Assembly: GCA_003555285.1 (NCBI GenBank)
Contig: PWGH01000207.1
Span: forward strand, 1-21,910
Length of the DNA: 21,910 nucleotides
Source of the DNA: Thioalkalivibrio sp.
GTDB taxonomy: Bacteria; Pseudomonadota; Gammaproteobacteria; Ectothiorhodospirales; Ectothiorhodospiraceae
Direction: 5' to 3'
Shown here in pieces: positions 10,060-20,994 of this stretch; position 1 is the first letter of the stretch; each line of letters begins with the position of its first letter. A program made the position numbers and the translations under genes. The notes beneath the pieces were generated by a model. That model worked only from the letters and a program-made list of their open reading frames with translations. It was not told where the DNA came from and did not search any database.

Positions 10060-10101
10060 TATTTGAAAGAAAAGAATAAGTCTCGATCGAACGATCGAAA
10101 C
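10060..10101 (-). terminator. Intrinsic terminator candidate after tRNA-Leu
   Basis: The minus-strand transcript reads GTTTCGATC, loop GTTC, GATCGAGAC: a 9-bp stem with one U-G pair (10080-10101). It is directly followed by TTATTCTTTTCTTTC, a U-rich tract. A second, GC-rich stem (GGTACG-CCCGG-CGTACC, 10106-10122) sits between it and the tRNA 3' end. This would close the tpiA-secG-tRNA unit before the nuo promoter. The stem is short and the U-tract is broken by C residues, so efficiency is uncertain. Confidence 0.6.
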
Positions 10102-10126
10102 GGCGGGTACGCCGGGCGTACCGGAA

Positions 10127-10211
10127 TGGTGCAGATGGTGGGACTCGAACCCACACGGCTTGCGCCACTACCCCCTCAAGATAGCGTGTCTACCAATTCC
10201 ACCACATCTGC
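10127..10211 (-). tRNA. tRNA-Leu(GAG), CCA end encoded
   Basis: This 85-base class II tRNA folds completely. The acceptor stem is GCAGATG/CATCTGC with discriminator A and encoded CCA. The D-arm includes TTGGTAGA. The anticodon stem CTATC/GGTAG closes loop TTGAGGG with anticodon GAG (reads CUC/CUU). The short variable arm is GGC-GCAA-GCC, and the T-arm is GTGGG-TTCGAGT-CCCAC. The long variable arm and anticodon both identify leucine. It lies 75 bases after secG, the place where many Gammaproteobacteria carry this tRNA, so it is probably cut out of a tpiA-secG-tRNA transcript. Confidence 0.97.
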
Positions 10212-10222
10212 GTAACAGTCAT

Positions 10223-10282
10223 CGGACGGCCGGGGCCGCCCGTTACCGATCCGGCCGCCCCTTGCGGGCCGACCGGATCGGT
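10223..10282 (-). other. Two tandem hairpins between secG and tRNA-Leu
   Basis: Almost the whole 75-base spacer is structured. Stem 1 (10245-10282) starts 4 bases after the secG stop codon. It has 13 paired positions (ACCGATCCGGTCG with CGGCCGGATCGGT, one U-G pair), a G.G mismatch, three G-C pairs and a GCAA tetraloop. Stem 2 (10223-10242) pairs CGGGCGG with CCGTCCG around CCCCGG. No U-run follows either, so termination is unlikely. They could protect the secG 3' end after the tRNA is cut out; that is inference. Confidence 0.6.
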
Positions 10283-10286
10283 GAGG

Positions 10287-10640
10287 TTATTCGGGAATAT
10301 CGCCGCGCCGACCCCGCATCGGATCCTGGTCGGGCGGGTACTCGTCCAGCACCCGTTCCTCGCGGGCCTCTTCCTGCATCTGCTCAATCAGGCTCCGCGC
10401 CTCCGGTGTGGCCGAAGCGAGGTAGGCCAGCGTGAGGCTGTTCAGAAAGAATACCACCGCCAGCACGCCGGTGGCACGGCTCAGAAAATTCGCCGAGCCC
10501 CGAGCCCCGAAAACGGTCGAGGACGCGCCGCTGCCGAAGGCGGCGCCGGCATCGGCGCCCTTGCCATGCTGCATCAGCACCAGCGCGATCACCGAGACGG
10601 CGACCACCACCTGGACGACCAGCAAAATACCATAGATCAT
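10287..10640 (-). CDS. secG: Protein-export membrane protein SecG
   Basis: SecG is the small accessory subunit of the SecYEG translocon in the inner membrane. The 117-residue product has two hydrophobic helices (about residues 2-23 and 54-76). The conserved [19 protein letters not shown] loop and [12 protein letters not shown] motif follow helix 1. The tail of about 40 residues after helix 2 is highly charged ([12 protein letters not shown], then [10 protein letters not shown]); SecG tails vary widely. The ATG overlaps the tpiA stop by 4 bases (ATGA), which indicates translational coupling. tRNA-Leu lies downstream. Confidence 0.95.
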   Translation of the reverse strand: MIYGILLVVQVVVAVSVIALVLMQHGKGADAGAAFGSGASSTVFGARGSANFLSRATGVLAVVFFLNSLTLAYLASATPEARSLIEQMQEEAREERVLDEYPPDQDPMRGRRGDIPE

Positions 10641-11413
10641 AGTTTACTCTTCGTTTGTACGGCGACGGCGGCATCGACGATCGCGGTAAAGGCCTCGGCG
10701 TCCAGCGAGGCGCCGCCAATCAGCCCGCCATCGATATCCGCAAGCGCGAGCAAACCCGCCGCGTTGTCGGCCTTCATGCTGCCGCCATAAAGAATCTGCA
10801 AGGCCGCGGCCACACCGGCATCCCGGCTGGCCACGCGGTCGCGAATGAAGGCGTGCACCTCGGCCGCCTGTTCCGGGGTTGCCGTCAAGCCGGTGCCGAT
10901 CGCCCAGACCGGCTCGTAGGCGACCACCGCCCGGTCGAAAGCCGCGACGCCGGCGGCATCGAGCACCGCGTCCAGCTGTTCGGCCACCACGGCTTCGGTC
11001 CGACCGGCCTCGCGCTCGGCGAGTTGCTCGCCGACGCACAGGATCGGCACCAGCCCGGCCGCCTGCGCCGCGATGAACTTGCGGGCCACCCAGGCGCTGT
11101 CCTCCTGCTGGCGGGCCCGCCGCTCGGAGTGGCCGACGATCACGTATTCACAGCCGATCTCGCGCAGCATCCCGGCCGCGATCTCGCCGGTGAAGGCCCC
11201 CGCCGATGCATCGGAGCAATCCTGACCGCCCACTGCCAGCGGGCTGCCCTGCAACTGATCGACGACATCCGCCAGATAGACCGCCGGCGGACAGACGGCG
11301 ACCCCGACAGCATCCGAACCCGCGATGGCATCGACCAGTGCGGAAAGGAGCTCCCGGTTCGCGGTCCGCGAGCCGTTCATCTTCCAGTTTCCTGCCACCA
11401 GGGCCTTGCGCAT
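10637..11413 (-). CDS. tpiA: Triosephosphate isomerase
   Basis: TpiA interconverts dihydroxyacetone phosphate and glyceraldehyde 3-phosphate in glycolysis and gluconeogenesis. The 258-residue TIM barrel has all catalytic residues: Asn9 and Lys11 in AGNWKMNG, the electrophile His95 in VGHSERR, the base Glu167 in [11 protein letters not shown], and the phosphate-binding YGGSMK (209-214) and GLIGGASL loops. Length is normal (E. coli 255). ATG 11413 is chosen because GGTGA lies 5 bases upstream; a GTG three codons earlier is in frame but lies within that ribosome site. The gene follows glmM by 51 bases and overlaps secG. Confidence 0.97.
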   Translation of the reverse strand: MRKALVAGNWKMNGSRTANRELLSALVDAIAGSDAVGVAVCPPAVYLADVVDQLQGSPLAVGGQDCSDASAGAFTGEIAAGMLREIGCEYVIVGHSERRARQQEDSAWVARKFIAAQAAGLVPILCVGEQLAEREAGRTEAVVAEQLDAVLDAAGVAAFDRAVVAYEPVWAIGTGLTATPEQAAEVHAFIRDRVASRDAGVAAALQILYGGSMKADNAAGLLALADIDGGLIGGASLDAEAFTAIVDAAVAVQTKSKL

Positions 11414-11464
11414 AAGATTCACCGTGTTCAGGGTTGAAGAAGTCGTCAGTGGAGGCGCGCGATG

Positions 11465-12850
11465 TTACCGACGCTGGGCGGGCAACGCAACTGGTGCCGC
11501 CGAAACGGGGGTTGCCGAAAGGGCGCTATCGAGGGCCTGCACGATGCGTTCTGCGGCGGCCGCGATGTGCTCGGCGTCGCGGCCTTCCACCATCACCCGC
11601 ACCAGGGGCTCGGTGCCCGACGGCCGCAGCAGCACGCGACCGTTCGCGCCCAGGTCCGCCGTCACCCCATCCACCGCGGCCCGCACCACCGGCAGGCCGA
11701 GCAGGGCGTCGGTCGACCCCTCGACCCGCACATTTAACAGGACCTGAGGGCATTTTCGCACCCCCTGGCGCAGCACCGACAACGGCGTCCCGGTCCGGTG
11801 CATCAGATGGGCCACCCGCAACGCGGCGACGGTGCCGTCGCCGGTGGTGGTGTGCCCCAGGCAGATAATGTGCCCCGAGCCCTCGCCGCCCAGTTGCCAG
11901 CCGTTGCGACGCATTTCCTCCAGCACATAGCGGTCACCGACCCGGGCGCGCACGAAGGGGATACCGGCAACACCGAGGGCCTGCTCCAACCCGAGGTTGC
12001 TCATCTGCGTACCGACCACACCGCCGCTAAAACCACCGTCCGCATGCTCGGCCAGGGCCAGGATCCCGAGGATCTCGTCGCCATCAACCAGCTCGCCCAA
12101 CTCGTCGACCAGGATCACCCGGTCGCCGTCGCCGTCCAGCGCGACCCCCAAGTGCGCCCCCTCGGCCAGCACCCGCCGGCGCAGCTGCTCGGGGTACAGC
12201 GAGCCACAATCGGCATTGATGTTGTAGCCGTCCGGACTCGCGCCGATCACGGTAATCTCGGCACCGAGTTCGTCGAAGACCTGTGGGGATACGTTGTAGG
12301 TGGCGCCGTGGGCGCAATCGATCACCAGGCGCAGGCCGCGCAATTCGGAGCGCGCCGGAATCGCGCTCTTGCAGAATTCGATGTAGCGCCCGGCGGCATC
12401 GTGGATGCGCTCGGCCTTGCCCAGGCGATGCGAATCCAGACGGCCCACCGGCTGCTCCAGCAAGGCCTCGATCGCCGCTTCGAGGGCGTCCGGAAGCTTG
12501 TCGCCCTCGGGCGTGAAGAACTTGAAGCCGTTGTCTTCGTAGGCGTTGTGCGAGGCGCTGATCACCACACCGGCGGCGGCCCGGAAGGTGCGGGTCAGGT
12601 AGGCCACCGCCGGGGTCGGCATCGGCCCCAGCAGCGCGATGTCGGCCCCGGCCGCGGACAGACCGGCCTCCAGCGCCGACTCGAACATATAGCCGGAGAC
12701 ACGGGTGTCCTTGCCCACCAACACCGGACCCGGCGTCTGCTGCCCCAGGACCGTGCCCACGGCGTAGCCCAGGCGCAGTGCAAATTCTGGCGTCATCGGC
12801 CATTGGCCGGTGCGCCCGCGAATACCGTCGGTACCGAAGAATTTGCCCAT
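11465..12850 (-). CDS. glmM: Phosphoglucosamine mutase
   Basis: GlmM converts glucosamine 6-phosphate to glucosamine 1-phosphate, the step before UDP-GlcNAc for peptidoglycan and lipopolysaccharide. The 461-residue product starts [12 protein letters not shown] and has the phosphoserine loop [17 protein letters not shown] (Ser100), the metal loop DGDGDR (239-244), the sugar-specificity segment GEGSGHI and the phosphate-binding [15 protein letters not shown] near the C-terminus. ATG 12850 is chosen because GGGGAG lies 5 bases upstream; an adjacent GTG is too close. It follows folP by 11 bases, the same pairing as in E. coli. About 20 Ala/Pro-rich residues trail the last domain. Confidence 0.97.
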   Translation of the reverse strand: MGKFFGTDGIRGRTGQWPMTPEFALRLGYAVGTVLGQQTPGPVLVGKDTRVSGYMFESALEAGLSAAGADIALLGPMPTPAVAYLTRTFRAAAGVVISASHNAYEDNGFKFFTPEGDKLPDALEAAIEALLEQPVGRLDSHRLGKAERIHDAAGRYIEFCKSAIPARSELRGLRLVIDCAHGATYNVSPQVFDELGAEITVIGASPDGYNINADCGSLYPEQLRRRVLAEGAHLGVALDGDGDRVILVDELGELVDGDEILGILALAEHADGGFSGGVVGTQMSNLGLEQALGVAGIPFVRARVGDRYVLEEMRRNGWQLGGEGSGHIICLGHTTTGDGTVAALRVAHLMHRTGTPLSVLRQGVRKCPQVLLNVRVEGSTDALLGLPVVRAAVDGVTADLGANGRVLLRPSGTEPLVRVMVEGRDAEHIAAAAERIVQALDSALSATPVSAAPVALPAQRR

Positions 12851-12861
12851 CACGGCTCCCC

Positions 12862-13728
12862 CTATGCAGTCGTGTCATGGTCATCGACGATCGGATCCAA
12901 CGCGGCCCGGATCGCCAGCGCATCGGCCGTTTCGGCGACGTCGTGAACCCGCAGTATGTGGGCTCCGGCGCGTGCCGCCAAGACCGCCGCCACCACGCTG
13001 CCCAGCGGCCGGTCGGTCACCGGACGCCCACCGAGGATCTTGCCGATCATCGATTTGCGCGAAACCCCGACCAGCACCGGGTAGCCGAGCGCCACCAGGT
13101 CGGGCAGCTGCCGGAACAGCGCGACGTTGTGCTCGAAGGTCTTGCCGAAGCCGAAGCCCGGATCCAGCACAATCCGCTGTGCCGCCACACCGTGGGCACG
13201 CAGTGCCGCGGCCTGTCCCGCGAGGAACGCCGACACCTCGGCGACCACGTCTTCATACTGGGGCTGTTGCTGCATCGAGCGCGGCGTGCCGCGCATGTGC
13301 ATTATGCAGACGGCGGCGCCACTGGCCATTACCGCGGCCATCGCCCCGGGCGCGCGCAGCCCGTTGACGTCATTGATCAGGCCCGCCCCGGCATCGACCG
13401 CCGCCCGCATCACCTCGGGTTTGCTGGTGTCGATCGACAGCGGAACCACCACCTCGGCGCGCAGCGCCGAAAGCACCGGAATCACCCGGCGCAGTTCCTC
13501 TTCCAGGGTCACGGGTTCGGCGCCCGGCCGGGTCGATTCGCCGCCGACATCGATCAGGTCCGCCCCGGCGGTCACCATCGCCCGGGCGTGTTCGATCGCC
13601 GCCTGCATCTGCGCATACCGGCCGCCGTCGGAGAAGGAATCCGGGGTCACGTTCAGGATCCCCATGATCCGCGGCCGGTCGAGCGACAGACGGTGCCCGG
13701 CGCAATCCAGGATCAGCGGGTCAGGCAT
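12862..13728 (-). CDS. folP: Dihydropteroate synthase
   Basis: FolP joins 4-aminobenzoate to dihydropterin pyrophosphate in folate synthesis and is the sulfonamide target. The 288-residue TIM barrel carries the pterin/Mg motif [14 protein letters not shown] (Asn26), [13 protein letters not shown] (58-70), SIDTSKPEV (98-106), INDVNGLR (118-125), [10 protein letters not shown] (188-197), SRKSMIGK (223-230) and RVHDV (260-264). ATG 13728 is chosen because the protein then has the usual length; the ribosome site is weak. TTG and GTG codons lie in frame 10 and 3 codons upstream. A 268-base gap with an inverted repeat separates it from ftsH. Confidence 0.96.
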   Translation of the reverse strand: MPDPLILDCAGHRLSLDRPRIMGILNVTPDSFSDGGRYAQMQAAIEHARAMVTAGADLIDVGGESTRPGAEPVTLEEELRRVIPVLSALRAEVVVPLSIDTSKPEVMRAAVDAGAGLINDVNGLRAPGAMAAVMASGAAVCIMHMRGTPRSMQQQPQYEDVVAEVSAFLAGQAAALRAHGVAAQRIVLDPGFGFGKTFEHNVALFRQLPDLVALGYPVLVGVSRKSMIGKILGGRPVTDRPLGSVVAAVLAARAGAHILRVHDVAETADALAIRAALDPIVDDHDTTA

Positions 13729-13795
13729 GCTCGGCACAACGCGCAAGATACGAGACAAAAAAAGCGAGAATCAGGGCAAGCAAGCAGCCAATGGC

Positions 13796-13882
13796 AGCCA
13801 CGGAATGCACGGAAAGCACGGAAAGCACGGAACAGGTTCGACATTCAGAGACTTTTCCGTGTATTCCGTGCTTTCCGTGGCT
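13796..13882. repeat. Long imperfect inverted repeat of 9-base CACGGAA units, copy 1
   Basis: In the ftsH-folP spacer the left arm is four tandem units of CACGGAANN, starting at 13799, 13808, 13817 and 13826. The right arm (13853-13882) is three TTCCGTGNN units. Left bases 13796-13825 pair with the right arm at 26 of 30 positions, leaving a loop of about 27 bases. Because the unit is 9 bases, both strands stay open and give meaningless HGK- or RAFRG-rich peptides. No U-run directly follows on either strand. It starts about 115 bases downstream of the ftsH stop. Confidence 0.85.
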
Positions 13883-13996
13883 CACCTTGCTCTCTACGGA
13901 GTTGGGGCAACCACCCTGATCGCTGGGCGGATGACCCTGCAAGCCCCCTGAGGACCTGGGGTCTAACCGCACACAAGTCGACTCAACCGGGGGCGC

Positions 13997-15937
13997 TCAA
14001 GGCTGTGGTGCCGGTCCTCCGACGACGCCACCGGGACCCGGGCGGGGATCCGGCTCGGGACTGGAATCGGGACCCTCTTCCGGCTTGACCGGCACGTCCT
14101 CTTCCTCCTTCCAGTCCACCGGAGGCCGCGGCTCACGGCCTTCCATGATGTCGGTGATCTGCGGCTCGTCGATGGTTTCGTATTTCACCAGCGCGGCAGC
14201 CATCGCGTGCAGCTTGTCATTGTTGTCGACCAGGATCGCACGCGCCCGCTGGTAATTGTCGTCGATGATGCGCCGCACCTCTTCGTCGATCGCATGCGCG
14301 GTCTCGTCGGACAGGTGCTTGGTCTGGGTCATCTGCCGGCCGAGGAACACCTCGCCCTCGTCCTCGCCGTAGGTCAGCGGACCGAGACGATCGGACAGGC
14401 CCCACTTGGTGACCATGTTGCGGGCGATCATCGTCGCCCGCTCGATGTCGTTCGAGGCGCCGGTGGTCACGCGATCGGCGCCGAAGATAAGTTCCTCCGA
14501 AATGCGCCCGCCGAACAGGCTCGCGATCTGGCTTTCGAGCCGTGTCCGCGAGTGGCTGTACCGGTCCTCCTCGGGCAGGAACATGGTCACGCCCAGGGCC
14601 CGTCCACGCGGGATGATGCTGACCTTGTACACCGGATCGTGCTCGGGAACGGTGCGCCCGACGATCGCATGCCCGGCCTCGTGATAGGCGGTCAGCTTCT
14701 TCTCGGCCTCGCTCATCACCATGGACTTGCGTTCGGCGCCCATCATGATCTTGTCCTTCGCGCGCTCGAAGTCGGACATGTCCACGGTGCGCTTGCCGGA
14801 GCGGGCGGCGAACAGCGCCGCCTCGTTGACCAGGTTCGCGAGATCGGCCCCGGAGAAGCCCGGGGTGCCGCGGGCGATCAGCGCCGGACGCACGTTGTCG
14901 GACAGCGGCACCTTGCGCATGTGCACCTTCAGGATCTGCTCGCGACCGCGCACGTCCGGGGCCGGCACCACGACCTGGCGGTCGAAGCGGCCGGGGCGCA
15001 GCAGCGCCGGATCGAGCACGTCCGGACGGTTGGTGGCCGCGATCACGATCACGCCCTCGTTGCCCTCGAAGCCGTCCATCTCGACCAGCAGCTGGTTCAG
15101 GGTCTGCTCGCGCTCGTCGTGGCCGCCGCCCAGACCGGCGCCGCGATGGCGGCCGACCGCGTCGATCTCGTCGATGAAGATGATGCAGGGAGCGTGCTTC
15201 TTCGCGGTCTCGAACATGTCGCGGACCCGCGAGGCCCCGACGCCGACGAACATCTCGACAAAGTCGGAACCGGAGATGGTGAAGAAGGGCACCTTGGCCT
15301 CTCCCGCGATGGCCTTGGCCAGCAGTGTCTTGCCGGTACCGGGCGAACCGACCATCAGCACGCCGCGCGGGATCTGCCCGCCGAGTTTCTGGAAGCGGGA
15401 TGGATCGCGCAGGAAGTCGACCAGTTCGGAGACCTCCTCCTTGGCCTCGTCGCAGCCGGCGACGTCGCCGAAGGTCACGGTGACCTGATCCTCGGACATC
15501 ATCTTGGCCTTGCTCTTGCCGAAGGACATCGCGCCGCGGCCGCCTGCACCACCGCCCTGCATCTGGCGCATGAAGTAGATCCACACCGCAATCAGCAGCA
15601 GCATCGGGAACCAGCTGATCAGGATATCGGTGAGCATCGAACGGCCCTGCGCTTCCTGAACCCGGACCTCGACGTTGTTCGCCAGCAGATCACCCATCAG
15701 ACCGGGGTCATTCGGGCTCTCGGTCCGGAAGGAGCGTCCCTCGATGGTGGTCCCCCGGATCGTATTGCCCTCGATCGTCACGCTCTGGACACGCCCAGCA
15801 TTCACGTCGTTGATGAACGACGAGTAGGTCATGCTGCGCGCCTCTTCCTGTGGCTCGGGGCTGAAATTGTTGAACACGGACATCAGGACGACCGCGATCA
15901 CCACCCAGATCACCAGATTTTTTACCAGGCCATTCAA
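13997..15937 (-). CDS. ftsH: ATP-dependent zinc metalloprotease FtsH
   Basis: FtsH is the hexameric inner-membrane AAA+ protease that removes misplaced membrane proteins and short-lived regulators. The 646-residue product has two membrane helices (about 8-25 and 104-123) around a periplasmic domain. It then has Walker A GSPGTGKT (197-204, Ser in place of the usual Pro), Walker B IIFIDE (252-257), second region of homology [20 protein letters not shown] (301-320), zinc motif HEAGH (419-423) and zinc ligand Asp497. The acidic, Pro-rich tail (about 605-646) is disordered. The only well-placed start is TTG 15937, with GAGGTG 5 bases upstream. It follows rlmE by 39 bases. Confidence 0.97.
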   Translation of the reverse strand: MNGLVKNLVIWVVIAVVLMSVFNNFSPEPQEEARSMTYSSFINDVNAGRVQSVTIEGNTIRGTTIEGRSFRTESPNDPGLMGDLLANNVEVRVQEAQGRSMLTDILISWFPMLLLIAVWIYFMRQMQGGGAGGRGAMSFGKSKAKMMSEDQVTVTFGDVAGCDEAKEEVSELVDFLRDPSRFQKLGGQIPRGVLMVGSPGTGKTLLAKAIAGEAKVPFFTISGSDFVEMFVGVGASRVRDMFETAKKHAPCIIFIDEIDAVGRHRGAGLGGGHDEREQTLNQLLVEMDGFEGNEGVIVIAATNRPDVLDPALLRPGRFDRQVVVPAPDVRGREQILKVHMRKVPLSDNVRPALIARGTPGFSGADLANLVNEAALFAARSGKRTVDMSDFERAKDKIMMGAERKSMVMSEAEKKLTAYHEAGHAIVGRTVPEHDPVYKVSIIPRGRALGVTMFLPEEDRYSHSRTRLESQIASLFGGRISEELIFGADRVTTGASNDIERATMIARNMVTKWGLSDRLGPLTYGEDEGEVFLGRQMTQTKHLSDETAHAIDEEVRRIIDDNYQRARAILVDNNDKLHAMAAALVKYETIDEPQITDIMEGREPRPPVDWKEEEDVPVKPEEGPDSSPEPDPRPGPGGVVGGPAPQP

Positions 15938-15947
15938 AATGCCACCT
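15922..15947 (-). promoter_or_regulatory. ftsH translation start: TTG with overlapping out-of-frame ATG minicistron
   Basis: The message reads GAGGTG, GCATT, then TTG (15937) in the FtsH frame. Two bases after the TTG an ATG (15933) opens another frame that reads ATG GCC TGG TAA and stops at once. The same Shine-Dalgarno is 5 bases from the TTG and 9 bases from the ATG, so both are within reach. An ATT just before the TTG is also in frame. The bases are plain; competition between the starts is inference. Confidence 0.5.
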
Positions 15948-15976
15948 CGAAATTGCTGTGTTCGGCTGAGCGAACG

Positions 15977-16603
15977 TTACACATCCCGGAGCCCCTGCGC
16001 CAATACGTACACTTCCGGTGATCGCGCACGCGACGCCGGTGGCTTGCGAATGAGCACGCGCCTGAAGTGCTGGCGCAGCTCCTGCAGGAAGGCATCCGAA
16101 CCCTGTCCCTGAAACACCTTGACGAGAAAGAATCCGTCGTTCTTAAGAACCCGGACCGCCAATTCCAGCGCCAGTTCACACAGATGGATCGACCGTGGTT
16201 GATCGACCGCGGCGGTACCCGACAAGTTCGGTGCAATATCGGACAACACCCCATCCGCCGGTTCCCCGCCCAGGTGCGCAACGATGGCCTCCAGCACCGG
16301 TTCGTCCTGGAAGTCTCCGGTGACGATATCGACACCGGGGATCGGGTCCATCGGCAGGATGTCGGAAGCGATCACCCGCCCGGTGCGACCGACCTTCTCC
16401 GCCGCATACTGACTCCAGCCGCCGGGGGCCGCACCGAGGTCGACCACCCGCAGGCCCGGGCGCAACAGGCGCTCCCGGCGATCGATCTCGGCCAGCTTGT
16501 ACACCGCACGCGAGCGGTAGCCCTCCTGCTGGGCCCGGACGACGAAGGGATCCTTGAAGTGCTCCTTCAGCCAGCGCTCACTGGACTTGGTGCGTTTCGG
16601 CAT
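15977..16603 (-). CDS. rlmE: 23S rRNA 2'-O-methyltransferase (U2552), RlmE/FtsJ/RrmJ
   Basis: RlmE methylates the 2'-OH of U2552 in the A-loop of 23S rRNA on the 50S subunit, using SAM. The 208-residue Rossmann-fold product equals the E. coli length. It has the SAM loop DLGAAPGGWSQYA (55-67) and the full K-D-K-E tetrad: Lys36 (YKLAEID), Asp122 (LSDIAPN), Lys162 (LVKVF) and Glu197 (SPEVYVL). The basic N-terminus MPKRTKSSERWLKEH is typical. ATG 16603 has AAGGGGAG just upstream. It is divergent from yhbY and followed by ftsH after 39 bases, the classic rlmE-ftsH pair. Confidence 0.97.
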   Translation of the reverse strand: MPKRTKSSERWLKEHFKDPFVVRAQQEGYRSRAVYKLAEIDRRERLLRPGLRVVDLGAAPGGWSQYAAEKVGRTGRVIASDILPMDPIPGVDIVTGDFQDEPVLEAIVAHLGGEPADGVLSDIAPNLSGTAAVDQPRSIHLCELALELAVRVLKNDGFFLVKVFQGQGSDAFLQELRQHFRRVLIRKPPASRARSPEVYVLAQGLRDV

Positions 16604-16633
16604 CGTCTCCCCTTCGGCCCACGCAACGTGCCA

Positions 16634-16642
16634 TGGTACACT
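16634..16642 (+). promoter_or_regulatory. Possible extended -10 promoter for yhbY
   Basis: TGGTACACT fits the extended -10 form TGnTACACT; no convincing -35 box stands 16-18 bases upstream. Transcription would start near 16649, which would exclude the ATG at 16633 as a start for yhbY and favour GTG 16657 or 16672. The overlapping minus strand reads TACCAT and could serve rlmE, but its -35 region is poor. Confidence 0.35.
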
Positions 16643-16671
16643 CCGGCGATTCCAAAGTGGTACGAGATTCA

Positions 16672-16983
16672 GTGGATCTGACCGAACCGCAGCGCAAGCT
16701 GCTCCGTAGCCTAGCGCACCCGCGCAAACCCATCGTGACCCTCGGCCGCAACGGCCTCACCGATGCCGTGCTCAACGAACTCGAGCAGGCCCTCGACCAT
16801 CATGAACTGGTGAAGGTCAAGGTCAACATCGGGGACCGGGACGCACGCGACCAGGCCACCGAGGCCCTGTGTGTACGCACCGGCGCCACCCTGATCCAGC
16901 GCATCGGCTTCATGGCCACGCTGTTTCGGCGCAATCCCGAAAAACCGGTGATCGCGCTGCCGGCGAAGCCGCCGCCCCGCTAA
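16672..16983 (+). CDS. yhbY: Ribosome assembly RNA-binding protein YhbY (CRM domain)
   Basis: YhbY is a small CRM-domain protein that binds pre-50S particles. The product is 103 residues from GTG 16672, reading (M)DLTEPQRKLLRSLAHPRKP and matching the start of known YhbY proteins. The conserved loop GRNGLT (residues 25-30) and LNELEQALDHHELVKVKV form the RNA-binding face. In-frame upstream starts are ATG 16633 and GTG 16657; they would add residues unlike the family, and the ATG lies in the likely promoter. It is the only plus-strand gene, divergent from rlmE and convergent with greA, an arrangement common in Gammaproteobacteria. Confidence 0.9.
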   Translation: MDLTEPQRKLLRSLAHPRKPIVTLGRNGLTDAVLNELEQALDHHELVKVKVNIGDRDARDQATEALCVRTGATLIQRIGFMATLFRRNPEKPVIALPAKPPPR

Positions 16984-17020
16984 CGTTAATCGCCAGCGCC
17001 CATTCCGGACAGGAAAGCGC

Positions 17021-17109
17021 GAGCCACGGAAGGCACGGACGTCACGGAAAAGGAAGTTCATTTGATTTCCATTTCCGTGTGTTTCCGTGCCTTCCGTGGC
17101 TCCTCTTTT
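17021..17109. repeat. Long inverted repeat of CACGGAA units, copy 2; probable yhbY terminator
   Basis: Between the convergent ends of yhbY and greA the arms 17021-17050 and 17072-17102 pair over 19 unbroken bases (GAGCCACGGAAGGCACGGA), then an internal bulge, then 8 more pairs. The units have the same CACGGAANN design as copy 1. On the plus strand the stem is followed by CTCTTTTA, so this copy can act as an intrinsic terminator for yhbY. On the minus strand, facing greA transcription, the T-run is only three bases. The remaining spacer (16984-17020 and 17110-17221) has no gene that I can see. Confidence 0.85.
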
Positions 17110-17221
17110 ACGCCCTTTACGCCGAGCCCACTCCGCTGCATCCGATCGATTGAATCGGCGCCATGCAGCCGAATCGCGCCGGCCGACTCGATTCGACCGA
17201 TGCGGGTCAGCCAGATACTGA

Positions 17222-17697
17222 TCAACCGAGATAGCGGACCTCGAGGATCTCGTACTCGGTGGTCCCGCCAGGGGCCTGCACGCTCACCAGATCCCCTTCT
17301 TCCTTGCCGATCAGCGCGCGGGCGATCGGTGAACTGACCGAGATCTTGCCCTGCTTGATATCGGCCTCGTCCTCGCCGACGATCTGGTAGGTGACCGGCT
17401 TGCCGTCCTCGGTGCCCTCCAGGCTCACCGTCACCCCGAAGACCACCTTGCCGGTCTGCGCGAGAGCGGCGACATCGATGATCTGAGCATTGCCCAGCTT
17501 CGATTCGATCTCCCGAATGCGGCCCTCGATGAAGCTCTGCTGCTCACGCGCGGCATGGTATTCGGCGTTTTCCTTCAAATCGCCATGGGCACGGGCCTCG
17601 GCGATCGCATGCACCACCCGCGGCCGGTCCTCGGTCTTCAACCGGCGCAACTCCTGCTTCAGGCTCTCGGCACCGGCGACGGTCAGCGGAAACTTGC

Positions 17698-17701
<4 letters not shown>
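17222..17701 (-). CDS. greA: Transcription elongation factor GreA
   Basis: GreA enters the RNA polymerase secondary channel and stimulates cleavage of backtracked RNA. The 159-residue product (E. coli 158) has the N-terminal coiled coil (about residues 10-75). Its tip carries the catalytic acids Asp41 and Glu44 in [17 protein letters not shown]. The FKBP-like C-terminal domain follows, with the [20 protein letters not shown] signature. Its ATG overlaps the carB stop by 4 bases (ATGA), so its translation is probably coupled to carB. The stop faces yhbY across a 238-base spacer. Confidence 0.97.
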
Positions 17702-20952
<3,251 letters not shown>

Positions 20953-20994
20953 GGGAGGACAACTCCGGAGTCGGGTGCGGCAGGAAGGGCGTGT

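Noticed and set aside
13757..13763. Run of seven T on the minus strand as a terminator upstream of folP
   Set aside because: The repeat hairpin ends about 33 bases earlier and no stem lies directly before the T-run.
13796..13882. CRISPR-like array
   Set aside because: Units are 9 bases, with no unique spacers and no cas genes. The structure is an inverted repeat.
13721..13972. Small frames across the ftsH-folP spacer with peptides such as HGKHGIHGK
   Set aside because: They arise because the 9-base repeat unit never creates stops. No ribosome site or protein-like composition outside the repeat.
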